DNA of 64,000 nt from Nocardia puris (GTDB lineage: Bacteria; Actinomycetota; Actinomycetes; Mycobacteriales; Mycobacteriaceae): positions 270,185 to 334,184 of the forward strand of contig NZ_QNRE01000006.1 in assembly GCF_003315035.1 (NCBI RefSeq), in the 5' to 3' direction. Of this stretch, positions 27,757 through 35,685 are shown piece after piece (position 1 is the first letter of the stretch; every line of letters begins with the position of its first letter). The notes beneath the pieces are model-generated. The model had not been told where the DNA came from. It made no database searches and worked only from the letters and a program-made list of their open reading frames with translations. Made by a program: the position numbers and the translations under genes.

Positions 27757-28667
27757 CGCCCGAACCGCTCGAACAGGCCGCGGGCGATCACCGCGTCACC
27801 GTGCGCCGACGGGTGGAACGGGAGTCCGGCGAAATCCGCGCGCGGGTCGAGGATTCCGTTCAACCACGGCTGGTCCGAGCACAATCCGTGACCGGCCGTG
27901 AGCGCCCGGCTGTCGAAGAACTCGATGCCGAGCAGCGCGGCCGCCTCCCGCTGCGCGGCGTCGATGCGGTCCACGTACTCCACCACGGCGCGCCCGCGCG
28001 GCTGCACGTACCGGCCGACGCCCAGCACGTTCACGCACGCCTGGTCCTGACCGGACGGGAACAGCTCCGGATAGCCGACGAGCACGATGCGGGCATTCGG
28101 CGCGTAGTAGCGCAGGTACTCGACCGCGCCGCTCATCCGCTCGGCGAACCGCGCACCGGACACCCCGCGATAGTCGGTGATGCGCCCCTGCTCGGCGGCC
28201 TCGGGCCCGCAGCCCTCGGCGAGGTTGAATACGCACGGCAGCAACGAGGTCCACAGCGTGGTCTGGGTGGCGCCCCACTCGTCGTTGAGGCCGAACTGCA
28301 GGGCGATGACGCGGGTTCGGGGACCGAACGCCCCGAGTTCGTCCGCGACCAGCGCCTCGTGTACCAGGGTGTAGCCGGGGCCGGTGTCCAGCGACGCACC
28401 GGAGCAGGACGCGTCGACGAAGTCGCCGGTGCCCGCCACGCCCATCAGCTGACTCAACTGCGTGGGCCAGGAGCTGGGTCCGCGCAGGCACTCCTCGTCG
28501 TCGGCGTCCCAGCGAAAACCGTTGGCGGTGAACGAATCACCGAGCACCACCAGCGCCTTGCCCGCGGCGGGCGCGGCCGTGGCTGGCGCCGGTCCGCCGA
28601 CCACGAGGGTCAGCGCGAGCACCGCGGCGCCGAGGACGCGGCGGGAGAACGTTCCGAGCACGGGCAC
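27753..28667 (-). CDS. Secreted SGNH/GDSL hydrolase
   Basis: A 304-residue precursor. A signal peptide (…VLALTLVVGGPAPATA) is followed by block I GDSFTANG with the nucleophile Ser, block III FGLNDEW with the Asn, and the C-terminal DxxH FHPSAHG. Six to eight cysteines suggest disulfides, as in streptomycete and mycobacterial SGNH lipases. GTG at 28667 lies five bases after the stop of the upstream lipoprotein. It is coupled to the acyltransferase, which suggests paired addition and removal of acyl groups. Confidence 0.88.
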   Translation of the reverse strand: MPVLGTFSRRVLGAAVLALTLVVGGPAPATAAPAAGKALVVLGDSFTANGFRWDADDEECLRGPSSWPTQLSQLMGVAGTGDFVDASCSGASLDTGPGYTLVHEALVADELGAFGPRTRVIALQFGLNDEWGATQTTLWTSLLPCVFNLAEGCGPEAAEQGRITDYRGVSGARFAERMSGAVEYLRYYAPNARIVLVGYPELFPSGQDQACVNVLGVGRYVQPRGRAVVEYVDRIDAAQREAAALLGIEFFDSRALTAGHGLCSDQPWLNGILDPRADFAGLPFHPSAHGDAVIARGLFERFGR

Positions 28668-28672
28668 CGCCG

Positions 28673-29041
28673 TCAGTATCCGGCGCGGGGCTCGAAGCCC
28701 GGCGCGGTCAAGGTGGGCGCGGGCTGCTGCGGAGCCGGTTGCTGCGCGGGCGCGGGCTGCGGGGCCTGCTGCACCGGAGCCGGCGCGGGCGCGGCGGGTG
28801 CGGGTTCCGCTGCCGGAGCGGGCGCGGGTTGTTCCGGCGCGGGCGCGGGCTCTTCCGGCGACGGCGAGGCGGGCGACGGCTCCGAACTCTCGGTGGCAGC
28901 CGGGCTTTCGGCGGTGGGCGCCTCGGTGACCACCGTCGTGGTGGGCGCCTGGTCGCCCCGATCCTCGGATTCGCCCCCGCAGCCGACCGCACCGAACAGG
29001 ATGACACCGCACGACATCGCGGTGACGAGGCAACGCTTCAT
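28673..29041 (-). CDS. Proline/alanine-rich lipoprotein
   Basis: A 122-residue protein with signal peptide and lipobox GAVGC, then an extended Pro/Ala/Glu/Gln tract (repeats of APAP, QPAP) to the end. It has no globular domain. It may act as a cell-wall-spanning spacer. First gene of a run with the SGNH hydrolase and acyltransferase. Confidence 0.65.
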   Translation of the reverse strand: MKRCLVTAMSCGVILFGAVGCGGESEDRGDQAPTTTVVTEAPTAESPAATESSEPSPASPSPEEPAPAPEQPAPAPAAEPAPAAPAPAPVQQAPQPAPAQQPAPQQPAPTLTAPGFEPRAGY

Positions 29042-29301
29042 AGCTGGTTCCGTTCTCACAATCAGGAGCACACTCGTTTCACTCCAGCCGGAGAGTACAA
29101 GTCACGCGGGCGCGAGCACGGCGGATTGACCGAAACTGCCGCCCCACCCACGGCCCCCAATTCCGGCGTCTGGTCAAGAGGCGCGGCACCGCCCCCGAAT
29201 CCGGGCGATCATGGCCCAATCCCGGTCGACGGTTCCAAAAGGGGACCATCACGGGCTAGCATTCAGTCTCGAAATAGAACCGAATTGAAGGAGGCGGGTT
29301 C
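29042..29301. other. Divergent intergenic region
   Basis: About 260 bases between the minus-strand lipoprotein operon and the nitroreductase. It must carry both promoters. GAAGGAGGCGGG, a strong ribosome-binding site, lies at its right edge. No further structure is recognised. Confidence 0.4.
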
Positions 29302-29997
29302 ATGAGCCCGACCGAAGTGCGCACCGACGCGTTCGCCACCCTCGCGCAGACCCTCGACGAGCGCTGGACCTGCCGCCAGTTCCGCCCCGAACCGGTGCCG
29401 AGGCAGACCATCGAGGACCTGCTGCGCGTCGCCCAGCGCACGCCCTCGTGGTGCAACACCCAACCGTGGCAGCTCGCGGTCACCGAGGGCGCGGCCACCG
29501 AACGCTTCCGGGCGGCACTGCTCGAGCACGTCCGAACTGCCGCTCCCGCAACGGATTTCGCGTTCCCCGCCCGCTACGACGGCATCTACCGGGACCGCAG
29601 GCGCGAGTGCGGTTTCCAGCTCTACGACAGCGTCGGCGTCGTCAAAGGCGACCACGAGGGCACCACCCGCCAGGCCCTGCGCAACTTCGAACTCTTCGAC
29701 GCCCCGCACGTCGCGATCGTCACCACCGAGGCCGATCTCGGCGTCTACGGCGCCGTCGACTGCGGCCTCTACATCGGCACCTTCCTACTGGCCGCCCAGA
29801 CCCTCGGCCTCGGCGCGGCGCCGCAAGCCGCCCTCGCCTCCTACGCGCCCTTCCTGCGCGAGCACTTCGCCTTCCCCGACAACCGCCGCGTCGTCGCCGC
29901 CATCTCCTTCGGCTACCCCGACACCGACCACCCGGTCAACGGATTCCGCACCCGCCGCGCCGACCTGACCGAAGCCGTCACCTGGTTCGGAGAGTGA
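29302..29997 (+). CDS. Nitroreductase-family flavoprotein
   Basis: A 231-residue FMN enzyme. The N-terminal RWTCRQFRPEPVPRQTIEDLL and RTPSWCNTQPW motifs bind FMN phosphate; the C-terminal AISFGYPD closes the site. The family reduces nitroaromatics, quinones or enones with NAD(P)H; the substrate is not evident. Strong ribosome-binding site ahead of the ATG. Confidence 0.9.
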   Translation: MSPTEVRTDAFATLAQTLDERWTCRQFRPEPVPRQTIEDLLRVAQRTPSWCNTQPWQLAVTEGAATERFRAALLEHVRTAAPATDFAFPARYDGIYRDRRRECGFQLYDSVGVVKGDHEGTTRQALRNFELFDAPHVAIVTTEADLGVYGAVDCGLYIGTFLLAAQTLGLGAAPQAALASYAPFLREHFAFPDNRRVVAAISFGYPDTDHPVNGFRTRRADLTEAVTWFGE

Positions 29998-30415
29998 ACT
30001 GGGCCGGTGCGCGAGCCGATCGACGCCGCGGTCGCCACGCACACCGGCGTTCGCCCCGAGGTGGACAGCGACGCACAGCATCGGCAACCCGGACTCTCGG
30101 CGATCGAGCCGTTGCATGGAATCGCGACCGCGCGCCGCCGACAGCCGATCGGCAAAGGCTCCACACAGCGGGAGACGGCGTGTGCCTGCCCGGACGGCGT
30201 GAATTCGGCGCGCGGAGTAGCGGCACTCGAGCGGGAGGGCGCCGGATGCTCGGGTGACTACACAGGTCGCCCAGCTCGATCGGCAATCCGGACCTGACCG
30301 GCACGCGATCCCGCGCACGCCGCGTTCGCCCACCATCTCGCACCATAGGCACTGTGCCCCAACCGATTCCACGCTCCGACCACGAAATCTCGCACCGCGT
30401 TTCACGTGCCGGACG
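29998..30415. other. Intergenic region between convergent genes
   Basis: About 420 bases between the nitroreductase and HxlR genes. Short frames exist on both strands but none has a good ribosome-binding site or family resemblance. I see nothing I can support. Confidence 0.4.
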
Positions 30416-30892
30416 TCAACCCACGCGACGATCCACCCCGGGCGCGCCCGCCAACCCCGGTCCCGGCTCCGGCGTGACGTCGCGCGCCGTGAGTTCGGTT
30501 CCGCATTCGTCGCACTCCAGCCGGACGTGCGCCTCACCGGTGCAGTCGCGGTGGGTGTAGCGCACGGGCGGGCCGTCGGGCGCCATGTAGGTGTCGCCCC
30601 AGTCGCGGATGGCGAGGAGGATCGGGTAGATGTCGTGGCCCTTCTGAGTGAGCCGGTACTCCTCGTGGGCGCCCACCGCCGCCTTCTGCTTCACCAGGAT
30701 GCCGTGCTCGATGAGGCGGTCCAGGCGATCCTGGAGCCGGCCGCGGGAGATGCCGAGCGCGCTCTGGAACGCGTTGAAGCGACGGATGCCGGAGAAGGCG
30801 TACTTGAGGATGACCAGGGTCCAGCGGTCCCCGAGGATCACCAGCGGCCGTGTGATCGAACACGGTTCCTCGGCCAGTTCCTCGTAGCGCAC
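30416..30892 (-). CDS. HxlR-family transcriptional regulator
   Basis: A 158-residue winged-helix regulator with the family pattern (LGDRWTLVILKYAFSGIRRF, ISRGRLQDRLDRLIEHGIL, YRLTQKGHD). A C-terminal extension holds a CDECG cysteine pair that could bind zinc or sense redox. GTG start. Target unknown; the convergent nitroreductase is a possible one. Confidence 0.9.
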   Translation of the reverse strand: MRYEELAEEPCSITRPLVILGDRWTLVILKYAFSGIRRFNAFQSALGISRGRLQDRLDRLIEHGILVKQKAAVGAHEEYRLTQKGHDIYPILLAIRDWGDTYMAPDGPPVRYTHRDCTGEAHVRLECDECGTELTARDVTPEPGPGLAGAPGVDRRVG

Positions 30893-30953
30893 TCCCCGAT
30901 GCTACCCAGCCGGCGGGCGCGCGCCCACGGTCTCGCCGGATCCGGGCGCCCGG

Positions 30954-31406
30954 TCAGCGCCGGTGGATGTAGTAGTCGAACGAGCCGTCCTCGGGATCGG
31001 CGTGCAGCGGCCACTCCTCGGTCTCCACCGCGCGCCGCCACCGCAGGGGCCGTCGCGCATCGCACTCGGCCAGCAACATCGCGTCCGTCAGTGAGACACC
31101 GCGGCCGAGCACCTGTTCCTCCACCCCGCAGAACTCGCAGCCGTGCACCTTCTTGACCTCGAACGAAGAGCCAACGCCTTCGGCGTCTTGCTTGGCATCT
31201 AGTGCCGTCGCAACAGGTGACGGCCCCTGGTCACCGACGTGCCGACAGCGTTCGTGACTCGCGGAGCCGACGCCTGCGGCGTATTGCTCGGCAGCCGGTG
31301 CCGCCGCAACAAGTGACGGCCTCTGGTCGCCGAGGTGACCAGGGTGTTCGTGATCGGCGGAAGCCAACACCGTCGATGTCCCCGGGAGGCAACTCACCGG
31401 TCTCAC
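30954..31406 (-). CDS. Hypothetical protein downstream of accD6, with internal repeat
   Basis: A 150-residue protein whose GTG lies two bases after the accD6 stop. Residues about 15-80 are encoded by two 96-bp tandem repeats. The C-terminal 70 residues look globular, with CEFC and a Trp/Arg-rich end (RPLRWRRAVETEEWPLHADP). Its position is that of an accessory acyl-CoA carboxylase subunit, but I see no match to known epsilon subunits. The repeats may have been inserted in an older, shorter gene. Confidence 0.55.
   Translation of the reverse strand: MRPVSCLPGTSTVLASADHEHPGHLGDQRPSLVAAAPAAEQYAAGVGSASHERCRHVGDQGPSPVATALDAKQDAEGVGSSFEVKKVHGCEFCGVEEQVLGRGVSLTDAMLLAECDARRPLRWRRAVETEEWPLHADPEDGSFDYYIHRR
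31168..31380. repeat. Tandem 96-bp repeat (two copies plus a partial)
   Basis: Copy 1 begins at 31168 and copy 2 at 31264; both read GAGCC(A/G)ACGCCT… and end CGTTCGTGA or similar, with about 80% identity by eye. A third, partial copy starts near 31361. The unit is 32 codons, so the frame is kept. Confidence 0.75.
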
Positions 31407-31407
31407 A

Positions 31408-32841
31408 TCACAGCGGGATGTTCTTGTGGTGGCTCTTGCGCGCGGGTGCCGCGGCCAGGGCGGCGGCGATGGTGCTGCGGGTCTTGGCCGGGTCGATGAC
31501 CTCGTCCACCACCCCGATCGCGAGGGCGCGCTCGACGCCGCCCGCGATCTTCTCGTGCTCGGCGGTGAGCCGTTCGTGCAGCGCTTCGCGCTCCTCCTCG
31601 GGGGCGGCCGCGAGGGCCTTCTTGTGGAGGATGCCGACCGCGGCCTTGGCGCCCATCACGGCGACCTCGGAACCGGGCCAGGCGTACACGGCGGTGGCGC
31701 CGAGCGCGCGGGCGTTCATCGCGATGTAGGCGCCGCCGTAGATCTTGCGGGTCACCAGCGTGACACGCGGGACGCGGGCCTCGGCGAAGGCGTGCAGCAG
31801 CTTCGCGCCGCGGCGCACCACGCCCTCCCACTCCTGGCTGACGCCGGGCAGGTAGCCGGGGACGTCGGTCACCACGATCAGCGGGATGCCGAACGCGTCG
31901 CACAGGCGCACGAAACGCGCGGCCTTCTCGGCGCTTTCGGAGTTGAGGCAACCACCCAGGCGCAGCGGGTTGTTCGCCAGCACGCCGACGGTGCGACCGC
32001 CGAGGCGGCCCAGACCCACCACCATGCTGCGGGCGTACCCGGCCTGGAGTTCCTCGAAGGACGACTCGCCGTCCACGTTGTCGAGCAGTTCGTGCACCAG
32101 CGGCTTCACGTCGTAGGCGCGCCTCGCCGACTCGGGCAGCATGGCCTTGAGGTCGACATCGCCGTGCGCGGCGGCGGCCAGGTCGAATTCGCCCTGTTCG
32201 GCGAACATCGAGACCAGGCGGCGGGCACGGTGCAGGGCGTCGGCCTCGTCGTCGGCGACGATGTGGCACACACCGGACTTCTTGCCGTGGGTGTCGGGGC
32301 CGCCGAGGGTGGCCATGTCCACCTGCTCGCCGGTCACGCTGCGCACCACGTCGGGGCCGGTGACGAAGACGCGGCCCTCGGGGGCCATGATCACGATGTC
32401 GGTCAGCGCCGGACCGTAGGCGGCGCCACCCGCGGCGAAGCCGAGCACCACCGAAATCTGCGGGACCAGGCCGGACGCGCGGACCATGGCCTCGAAGACC
32501 AGACCGACCGCGTGCAGGGCCTCGACGCCCTCGGCGAGCCGGGCGCCGCCCGAATGCCAGAGGCCGACGACGGGAATGCCGGAGTCGATGGCGGTGTCGA
32601 TCGCGTCGACGATGTGCTTGCACCCCTCCACGCCCATCGCGCCGCCCATGACGGTCGCGTCGGAGCAGTAGGCCACGGTGCGCACACCGTCGACCTCGCC
32701 GATCGCGGCCAGCACACCGGACTTGTCGCGCGGGTGCAGCGGCAGGACGGTGCCGGGATCGAAGAAGCGCTGGAGCCGGCCGAGCGGATCGCGCGGGTCG
32801 GTGGCGGTGTCAGTCTGAAACGCGGGTGCCAGGATCGTCAT
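31408..32841 (-). CDS. accD6: Acyl-CoA carboxylase beta subunit (carboxyltransferase)
   Basis: A 477-residue carboxyltransferase that moves CO2 from biotin to acetyl-CoA, giving malonyl-CoA for FAS-II. Crotonase-fold halves carry the two oxyanion loops (SGGARLAEGVEAL, FAAGGAAYGPALTD; and LVTRKIYGGAYIAMN). ATG at 32841 is used because GAGGAG lies eight bases upstream; the GTG at 32850 overlaps that site. It follows kasA after 116 bases that include a hairpin, so it may have its own promoter. Confidence 0.93.
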   Translation of the reverse strand: MTILAPAFQTDTATDPRDPLGRLQRFFDPGTVLPLHPRDKSGVLAAIGEVDGVRTVAYCSDATVMGGAMGVEGCKHIVDAIDTAIDSGIPVVGLWHSGGARLAEGVEALHAVGLVFEAMVRASGLVPQISVVLGFAAGGAAYGPALTDIVIMAPEGRVFVTGPDVVRSVTGEQVDMATLGGPDTHGKKSGVCHIVADDEADALHRARRLVSMFAEQGEFDLAAAAHGDVDLKAMLPESARRAYDVKPLVHELLDNVDGESSFEELQAGYARSMVVGLGRLGGRTVGVLANNPLRLGGCLNSESAEKAARFVRLCDAFGIPLIVVTDVPGYLPGVSQEWEGVVRRGAKLLHAFAEARVPRVTLVTRKIYGGAYIAMNARALGATAVYAWPGSEVAVMGAKAAVGILHKKALAAAPEEEREALHERLTAEHEKIAGGVERALAIGVVDEVIDPAKTRSTIAAALAAAPARKSHHKNIPL

Positions 32842-32900
32842 CGCGTTCACTCCTCAGAAGAGATCTGCGTGCCGCTACTGCGGCTGCGTATGTCGAATCA

Positions 32901-32930
32901 CCGGTGGGGCCGTGTATCCGGCCCCACCGG
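32901..32930 (-). terminator. Hairpin between kasA and accD6
   Basis: A perfect 11-bp stem (32901-32911 with 32920-32930) and 8-base loop lie 28 bases past the kasA stop. This is strong enough to attenuate or end the fabD-acpM-kasA transcript. Confidence 0.7.
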
Positions 32931-32957
32931 GAATCCGTTGTGCAGTCAGTCGTGCGG

Positions 32958-34208
32958 CTATGCGCGACCGAAGGCGAGCGCGACATTGTGCCCACCGAAA
33001 CCGAAGGAGTTGTTGATCGCGTACTCGATCTCCTGGCGGCGGGCTTCGCCCTTCACCACGTCGAGGTCGATCTCCGGGTCCTGGTTGTCCAGGTTCAGCG
33101 TCGGCGGGACAATGCCGTCCCGGATGCTGAGGATCGTCAGCACCGACTCGAGGGCGCCGACGGCGCCGATCGAGTGGCCCAGTGCCGACTTGGGCGCGTA
33201 GACCGACGGGTGGTTGCCGACGGCCTTGTTGATCGCGTTCGCCTCCGCGGTATCACCGATCGGGGTGGCGGTGGCGTGCGCGTTGATGTGGGTGATGTCC
33301 TGCTTGGACAGCCCGGCGGTCTGCATCGCGCGGGTCATCGCGCGAGCGGCCCCGGTGCCCTCGGGATCCGGCGCCACCAGGTGGAAGCCGTCCGAGGTGA
33401 TGCCTGCGCCGAGCAGGCGGGCGTGGATGGTGGCACCGCGCGCCTTCGCGTGCTCCTCGGTCTCGATCACCATCAGCGCACCGGCCTCACCGAAGACGAA
33501 GCCGTCACGGTCCTTGTCGAACGGACGCGAGGCGCCCTTCGGGTCGTCGTTGCGGGTGCTCATCGCGCGCATCATGGAGAACGCCGCGATCGGCACCGAA
33601 TCGATGAACCCTTCGACACCACCGGTGACCATGATGTCCGCGTCGCCCATCACGATCATCCGCCACGCGTTCGCGATGGCTTCCGATCCGGACGAGCACG
33701 CCGAGACCGGAGTGACCACTCCCGCCCTGGCCTTCAGCTCGAGCCCGACACAGGCCGACGGGCCGTTCGGCATGACCATCTGAACAGCGAGCGGCGAGAT
33801 CTTGCGGTAGCCGCCGTTCTTCAGCTTGTCGACCGAGTCGATCAGCGCGTCGCCGCCGCCGAGACCGGTGCCGATGGCCACGCCCAGACGGTCGTGGTCG
33901 ACCTCGGGGCTGCCCGCGTTCTTCCACACCTCGCGACCGAGGACGGTCGCCAGGCGCTCGACGTAGGCCATGCGGCGGATCTCGACCCTGCTGAGCAGGG
34001 TATCGGGGTTGACCTTCAGGTGGCCGCCGATGCGGACCGGGAGGTCGTATTCCTCGACGAAGGAATCCTCGAGAACGTCGATGCCGCTCTCGCCGTTGAG
34101 GAGTCCCTTCCACGTCGCATCGACGTCGCCGGCGATCGACGTGGTCGCCGCCAGGCTCGTCACGACGACGTTGGGGAAGTTCCCGTTCAAGGTGGAAGGA
34201 GTGGTCAC
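32958..34208 (-). CDS. kasA: Beta-ketoacyl-ACP synthase KasA
   Basis: A 416-residue condensing enzyme of FAS-II that elongates acyl-AcpM for meromycolate-type chains. Catalytic residues are Cys171 (VSACSSGSEA), His311 (NAHATATPIGD) and His345 (GHSIGAVGA), the same numbers as in M. tuberculosis KasA. FGFGGHNVALAF closes the C-terminus. It starts nine bases after acpM. No second synthase (kasB) follows. Confidence 0.96.
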   Translation of the reverse strand: MTTPSTLNGNFPNVVVTSLAATTSIAGDVDATWKGLLNGESGIDVLEDSFVEEYDLPVRIGGHLKVNPDTLLSRVEIRRMAYVERLATVLGREVWKNAGSPEVDHDRLGVAIGTGLGGGDALIDSVDKLKNGGYRKISPLAVQMVMPNGPSACVGLELKARAGVVTPVSACSSGSEAIANAWRMIVMGDADIMVTGGVEGFIDSVPIAAFSMMRAMSTRNDDPKGASRPFDKDRDGFVFGEAGALMVIETEEHAKARGATIHARLLGAGITSDGFHLVAPDPEGTGAARAMTRAMQTAGLSKQDITHINAHATATPIGDTAEANAINKAVGNHPSVYAPKSALGHSIGAVGALESVLTILSIRDGIVPPTLNLDNQDPEIDLDVVKGEARRQEIEYAINNSFGFGGHNVALAFGRA

Positions 34209-34217
34209 TGGTCGGCC

Positions 34218-34517
34218 CTACTCGGCGTCGAACTTGGCCTTGAGCTCCGCGGCCGCGTCAGCGTTCTCGGCCTCGAGCTTCTGGATGTAGGCGACAGCGT
34301 CGCCGACCGTCTTCAAGCTGGCCAGATCCTCGTCGGGGATCTTCACACCGTACTTGTCCTCGGTCTGCACAGCGATCTCGACCATGGACAGCGAGTCGAT
34401 GTCCAGGTCATCGACGAAGGACTTCTCGATCGTCACCTCGGAGGGCTCGATACCCGTGACCTCTTCGATGATCTTGCCGAGTTCCTCGACGATTTGTTCC
34501 TGGGTCAGAGCGGCCAC
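34218..34517 (-). CDS. acpM: Meromycolate-type acyl carrier protein
   Basis: A 99-residue acyl carrier protein. The phosphopantetheine serine is Ser42 in DDLDIDSLSMVE. The acidic C-terminal extension (ENADAAAELKAKFDAE) exceeds that of ordinary ACP but is shorter than in M. tuberculosis AcpM, as I recall it. GTG at 34517 follows AAGGGAG. It carries chains between FabD, KasA and other FAS-II enzymes. Confidence 0.95.
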   Translation of the reverse strand: MAALTQEQIVEELGKIIEEVTGIEPSEVTIEKSFVDDLDIDSLSMVEIAVQTEDKYGVKIPDEDLASLKTVGDAVAYIQKLEAENADAAAELKAKFDAE

Positions 34518-34642
34518 TTGGTGGCTCCCTTCTTGTTCCTTTTGGTAGGGCTCTTCTTGTTTTTCGGGCCGAAGCCGCCGGTAGTTACCGTCGGTTCGGT
34601 CACGACCTCGCATTTATCGCGATGCGGGGCCGCGGAGGAAAG

Positions 34643-35557
34643 CTAGCCGGACGCGGTGAGCTCGGCCAACGCGGGGAGGTCTTCCGGGGTCTTCAGGGCC
34701 AGCGTGGGCGTGCCCTTCAGTTCCCTCTTGGCGATACCGACCAGCGTTCCGGCCGGTGGCAGCTCCGCCACCGCCGAGACACCGGCCTGCCGGACGGTCT
34801 CCGTGCACAGATCCCACCGCACCGGCCGGGTGACCTGTGCGGCGAGCTTCTCGATCGCGTCGCGGCCCGAGGCGACCGGCTGACCGTCGAAGTTCGACAG
34901 CAGCGTGCGCACCGGATCGTTCGGCGTGATCTGGGCGATCGCCTCGGCGACCGCGTCCTGGGCCGGAGCCATGAACGCGGTGTGGAAGGCGCCCGCCACC
35001 GGCAGGGCCCGGACCCGCGCCTTCTCGGGCGGGTTCGCGGCCAGTTCGGCCAGCGCGTCCAGCTTGCCCGCGGCCACGATCTGGCCGACCGCGTTGCGGT
35101 TGGCCGGGACGAGGTCGAGTTCGGCCAGGCGCGCCAGCACGGCGGCTTCGTCGCCACCGAGCACCGCGGACATACCGGTCGGCTCGAGCGCGCACGCCTT
35201 GGCCATCTCCGCACCGCGGATGGCGGCCAGGGTGACCGCCTCGTCGGCGCTGATGACGCCGGCGACGGCGGCGGCGGCGAACTCGCCGACCGAATGTCCG
35301 GCGACGATGGTAGCGGCAGGAAGCGCGTCCTGGTCGACTTCCGCGAACGCCAGCAGCGCGGCGGCCACGACGAGCGGCTGGGTCACCGAGGTGTCGACGA
35401 TCTCCTCCGCCGTCGCGGTCGTGCCGAGGCGGACGAGATCCAGACCGGACGACTTCGACCAGAGCGCGAGCCGGTCGGCGGCGCCGGGGAGGTCGAGCCA
35501 AGGCCCGAGCATGCCGGGAGTCTGAGAGCCCTGTCCAGGGGCGAACAACGCGATCAC
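34643..35557 (-). CDS. fabD: Malonyl-CoA:ACP transacylase
   Basis: A 304-residue transacylase loading malonate on AcpM. LFAPGQGSQ at the N-terminus, nucleophile Ser89 in AGHSVGEF and the His in GAFHTAFM are present. GTG at 35557 gives the family start. It heads the fabD-acpM-kasA run and lies behind a palindromic operator. Confidence 0.94.
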   Translation of the reverse strand: MIALFAPGQGSQTPGMLGPWLDLPGAADRLALWSKSSGLDLVRLGTTATAEEIVDTSVTQPLVVAAALLAFAEVDQDALPAATIVAGHSVGEFAAAAVAGVISADEAVTLAAIRGAEMAKACALEPTGMSAVLGGDEAAVLARLAELDLVPANRNAVGQIVAAGKLDALAELAANPPEKARVRALPVAGAFHTAFMAPAQDAVAEAIAQITPNDPVRTLLSNFDGQPVASGRDAIEKLAAQVTRPVRWDLCTETVRQAGVSAVAELPPAGTLVGIAKRELKGTPTLALKTPEDLPALAELTASG

Positions 35558-35623
35558 GCCTCTAAGACAACACTGTGAGCCCCGCCGCACGAGATGTCGG
35601 CGCGAATGAAGCTTCCGGACCGC

Positions 35624-35644
35624 TTTTGTGGGGGTCCCACAAAA
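35624..35644. promoter_or_regulatory. Candidate MabR operator ahead of fabD
   Basis: A perfect 9+3+9 palindrome reading TTTTGT-N9-ACAAAA, 67 bases upstream of the fabD start. From memory, MabR (Rv2242) of mycobacteria binds a TTTTGT…ACAAAA inverted repeat in the fasII promoter. The mabR-like gene is immediately upstream. Confidence 0.75.
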
Positions 35645-35685
35645 TCCCACGTGGGTTGTCCGGATCGACCGACTCCCCGGATGCG

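Noticed and set aside
26065..27891. A 608-residue plus-strand open frame with pentapeptide-like repeats opposite the acyltransferase.
   Set aside because: Most of it is antisense to clear membrane helices of the acyltransferase and reads as Arg/His-rich shadow sequence. Only the repeat tract looks protein-like, so it is reported as a repeat, not a gene.
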